From positions 407,427-471,426 of the forward strand of contig JADCRB010000017.1 in assembly GCA_021464245.1 (NCBI GenBank): a stretch of DNA of 64,000 nucleotides, given 5' to 3'. Source of the DNA: Carallia brachiata (lineage: Eukaryota > Streptophyta > Magnoliopsida > Malpighiales > Rhizophoraceae). The position numbers were made by a program, and so were the translations under genes. Shown one piece after another: positions 60,699 to 64,000 of the stretch. Below the pieces are notes generated by a model that worked only from the letters and a program-made list of their open reading frames with translations, made no database searches and was not told the origin of the DNA. The first letter of the stretch is position 1; each line of letters opens with the position of its first letter.

Positions 60699-63600
60699 GC
60701 AAAGCCAGATGCATCTGAAACTGCATTTGTTATTTTAATTTTCTATTTCTTTTTAAGTATGTTAAGATGCAGAGAAGAATGGAGCCTGCTTGCTTTCCAT
60801 CTGGTGGGGGTTGCTGGTGCGGATATGATGTGTAACCTTCCTCTGAAGGTAGTAGATTTTGTGGATTTGCTTGTCGTTCCAAGTATTTAATAGGATTTGT
60901 GTTTGAAACTTTTAAGTTCCTTGGTAATCATCATCTGTGTGTTATATTTGTAATTTTGTAGGCTGTGAATTGGATTTTAACCTCTGGTGAACCACCTCTA
61001 TGCTTTAGACTGCATTTTGCTAGTAGATATTTCTTGGGGTGGATGGATATTTCTTGAAGTGGAATATTTGATTCTCTTTCCTTACAATGCCTTTCCTGAT
61101 TAGACATTTCACTGGTCTTGATTGAATTTCCTGTGCTTTTGATTATTGGATTCTCAACTTCCATTTCCCAAAATCAGGAAATAACATCTATTCATTGTTA
61201 TTTCAATGTTTGAAGCAATTAACAAATAAACCCCTGCTCTTCTTCATTTTTATAGAACATGATTACATGAAATATTCTCTTTGCTTCGTTGACATCATTC
61301 TGTGGACAAATTAGTGTTTGGTGGAATTTGCGACTACTGCTTGCTAAAGAGGGGTACAATGATTTTGTTTATAGACACTACATAAGTATTTTTTTTTCCC
61401 CTTTTCTTTTGAGGCACATACCATTATTTTCTCCGTATTCTGAGAGAGAACTTAAAGAAATTTTATATTTAATAGAGAACAGGATCTAATTGTGATACTC
61501 TGTCCCTTGCCCATGTGATGCTCAGGTCATTCTTGGCATTGTATACTTTATTTCATCTAGCTTTGATTCCTCACTCTTGGTGATGCTTCAAAAAGTATGG
61601 CAGTAACAATTTTTTTGTTTTTCTTTTTCAAATGTAATATAATTTTTGGCAACTGCTTCGGAGGTAAAGAAATGGTAATGGGGGGCAAATCCAAGTTTTT
61701 CAGGGATTGATAGAAGTGCCTTCAATATTCAAGAGCTGTTTTTGACTGCTGTTGGGGCTGGGTTGTATTTTAAGGTTCCTGTGTGTAGGATATTAGTTTT
61801 CGAAAACGATGGGAGGACGGAATGATGAGGATAAAAAGTGTAAATAATGGAGCAACATGAAGTATTTTTGCAACCGTGTTAATTTTTTTATAATAAAAAA
61901 TAACGTTATAATTTTTTTATTATATTTTAGTAGTCTTACAAAAATAATTAAGATTGTGGTATCATTGATAAATTTTTTTTATTACTAGTTTCTGTTCGTA
62001 CACTCGTGCTATTGTTTTTGAGCATTAATAATTAATAATGCTTATTGTGACACGGAGTAGAATACAGGAAGATAGTAAAGTAATTTCGTTATTTTTAGTT
62101 TTATTAATTTTTGACAACAAAATAGGTATTATCTGTTCATATTGTCAACTAATATTTCTTCAAATTTTTTATGATTGATTCTTGAAATTTTACGGTAGTC
62201 TCTGTATTCCAGCTTGGTGGTGGGGACGTTATCTTCTGCCTATTTCTCTTCTTTTTGTGTTTTCTCCTCTCTTTACAGCCTGTAGTCAGTGCTTACTTCG
62301 TCCTCGACCGATGTGTTCTTTTGTTTTTTTGCCTTCTTAGTCCTTATGGTAAATCTTCTCTCAATTACCAAGCCCACTGCTGCCCACCACTCCTTTTTAA
62401 CTTTCGTAGATTTTTTTTCTCCCAATAGGAAAATTTATCAAAATTTGCCATGTTTATGTATGCCTAATAATGAGTAACAAATGTAATCCTTTTTTAATGT
62501 TTTAAGAAATTCTTTAGACCATGCGCAAAACAATAGCATATCTTAACTTGAGATTTCAAAAATAGGATCTTATGTACTTAACTACTAAGATGTCCCTTGA
62601 CACTCATGTAATCTTTTCATTGATCAAATTTAAATCTGCAATTCGAGGAATTAAACTCCCAAACACTTGATCCTGCATATTTAATCAATTTTTTTTAATT
62701 TTTTATTGTTTATTCTATTCAAATGTATTCTTAATTTTTCTTTTTGTATTCATTATCGTTTTGATCTCTCAAAAATAAATAAATGCAGAAATGACGAAAC
62801 CAGGGCGCAACATGGGCATTCCACTGGTTTTATGCTTTTGGTATTAATGGAGGACAGACTAATTTCTAATGCAAAGCTACAAACATAAAACCTCTAGGTT
62901 TTTTTTTTTTTAATTATTTTCTCCTTGCTTGGTGTTTTTAAGACTAATTATTAGATACGTCGTTCTATGGTAGTTAACCAAGTTAATCGATATCAGATTT
63001 ATTAATAATTACTACTTCAAAATTCAATACTACATCATATTACAACTAATTTAGTCTAAGGATTTGAAACAACTGATTTACATCATATGTTTTCACAAAA
63101 CCGATGATGTGAACAGAAATTGAAAAGGAAAATTAAGATAAAAGAGTGGCTGACAGGGACGCGTACCTGAAAAAGAAAGCTTTGAGTTGGCTTTAAGAAG
63201 GTGCCATTGCCAAAGCAATAGTCGCAAGATTTAATAAATGAAGTTGCATTGGTTGCCCATGGAATGGTCCATTATTTTCATTAGGCTATAGAGGGGCCCT
63301 TCCTTTCAAAGAAAGAAAGTACTTGGGAGAAAGCAATGAGACACAAGAAGAGACGTACCAATTACCAAAAGCAAAGGTGGGGTAGCAACCAGCAAGAAGC
63401 CACTCCATGTTGGGACCACGTTTGCAATTGACGTATCGTGATGCATGAGAGCCATACACATAAATACAGTACAGTACGAAGCTTTTATATATCCACGCCA
63501 CAAGATTATGGGGGTAAGTATATACGTTTGTAGTGGAGAAGGTAGATTCGTCTGATAATTAATACAACGATTTTTTTTTATTAAAAAAAAAGTATATACG

Positions 63601-64000
63601 TTTGCAGCGGAGAGGGTGGGGAGAAGAGGGAAGCAAACAAATGGTGTTTTTTTTCCTTGATACCTTCTCATTGCCAAGTTTTTTTTTGTTGAGATCTTAA
63701 AATTTCATTATTTGGTTTTGATTGGTTATAAAATATTGATAATTATTAATATGTACATTTAAGTTTGTATAGTTATAAGTTCGGTATTAATGCTTTCGTA
63801 CTAGCAAAACTTCAAGGCCCAAACGAATAATAGATTGACTCAAAATGGAGGCAAATGTGGTCCAAATTTAAGATCCACATTTGTTGGAACTTACTTGTAT
63901 ATAATTCTTTTTAATCAAGACATCAAGCTGTCCAAGTAACACTGTATCTACCAATTTTGAAGAATCATTGTAGACAGCTGGAGAAGAATCGTGTGATGAA
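60699..64000. other. downstream region, no gene seen
   Basis: The first few hundred bases hold the MCTP 3' UTR. Beyond that no coding region, RNA gene or full transposon was recognised. A short direct repeat ('AGTATATACGTTTG' with 'GGAGA') occurs at about 63518 and 63592, separated by A/T-rich sequence. Confidence 0.4.

Overview
This is a stretch of plant nuclear genome, almost certainly from a core eudicot and perhaps a rosid. Genes have GT-AG introns, codon use is AT-leaning, intergenic DNA is AT-rich, and it is packed with small plant-type transposons (MITEs, SINEs, hAT, Harbinger/Tourist, CACTA and LINE fragments). The species cannot be named from the sequence alone. There are no bacterial, phage or CRISPR features and no convincing virus-derived sequence.

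Layout, left to right. (1) 0-7 kb: a CYP93-type cytochrome P450. One copy is intact (5116-6903, two exons, 521 aa). A decayed copy lies upstream (about 2994-4060) and still carries the intron, so it arose by genomic duplication. (2) 7.4-13 kb: transposon debris, comprising a reverse-strand LINE, a CACTA 3' end with subterminal repeats, a LINE-like tail and a Tourist-like element. (3) 13.4-17.1 kb: a five-exon alpha/beta hydrolase of the ABHD18 (DUF2048) family. (4) 19.5-21.9 kb: an intronless MCTP gene whose product matches FTIP1, with a one-base frameshift near its C-terminus. (5) 22.7-27.1 kb: a repeat block with a 362-bp tandem duplication, a large foldback element, an 880-bp hAT-like element with perfect 8-bp target duplications, and a MITE. 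(6) 27.6-39.1 kb, minus strand: an eleven-exon TGA-class bZIP gene matching TGA10. Its last exon lies 5.3 kb beyond exon 10, across a transposon-rich intron. (7) 39.2-57 kb: a long gene-poor region with SINEs, Harbinger-like MITEs, a LINE-like tail and local duplications. (8) 57-60.7 kb: a second intronless MCTP gene of the MCTP3/MCTP4 (FTIP3/FTIP4) type with a 5'-UTR intron and three frameshift sites. (9) 60.7-64 kb: no gene found.

How the genes relate. From memory, CYP93D1, FTIP1 and TGA10 lie close together on Arabidopsis chromosome 5 (At5g06900, At5g06850, At5g06839). The CYP93 - FTIP1 - TGA10 order here looks like conserved microsynteny and supports the orthology calls. FTIP-family proteins are ER/plasmodesmal C2-domain proteins that move or place regulators such as FT, TGA10 acts in anther development, and CYP93 enzymes act mostly on flavonoids. 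Nothing in the sequence shows that they form one pathway.

No clearly new biological system was found. The observations most worth checking are the clustered single-base deletions confined to the two MCTP genes (probable assembly error), the very long last intron of TGA10, a multi-copy tRNA-headed SINE family, a Tourist-like family with internal tandem repeats of about 97 bp, and several small duplications.
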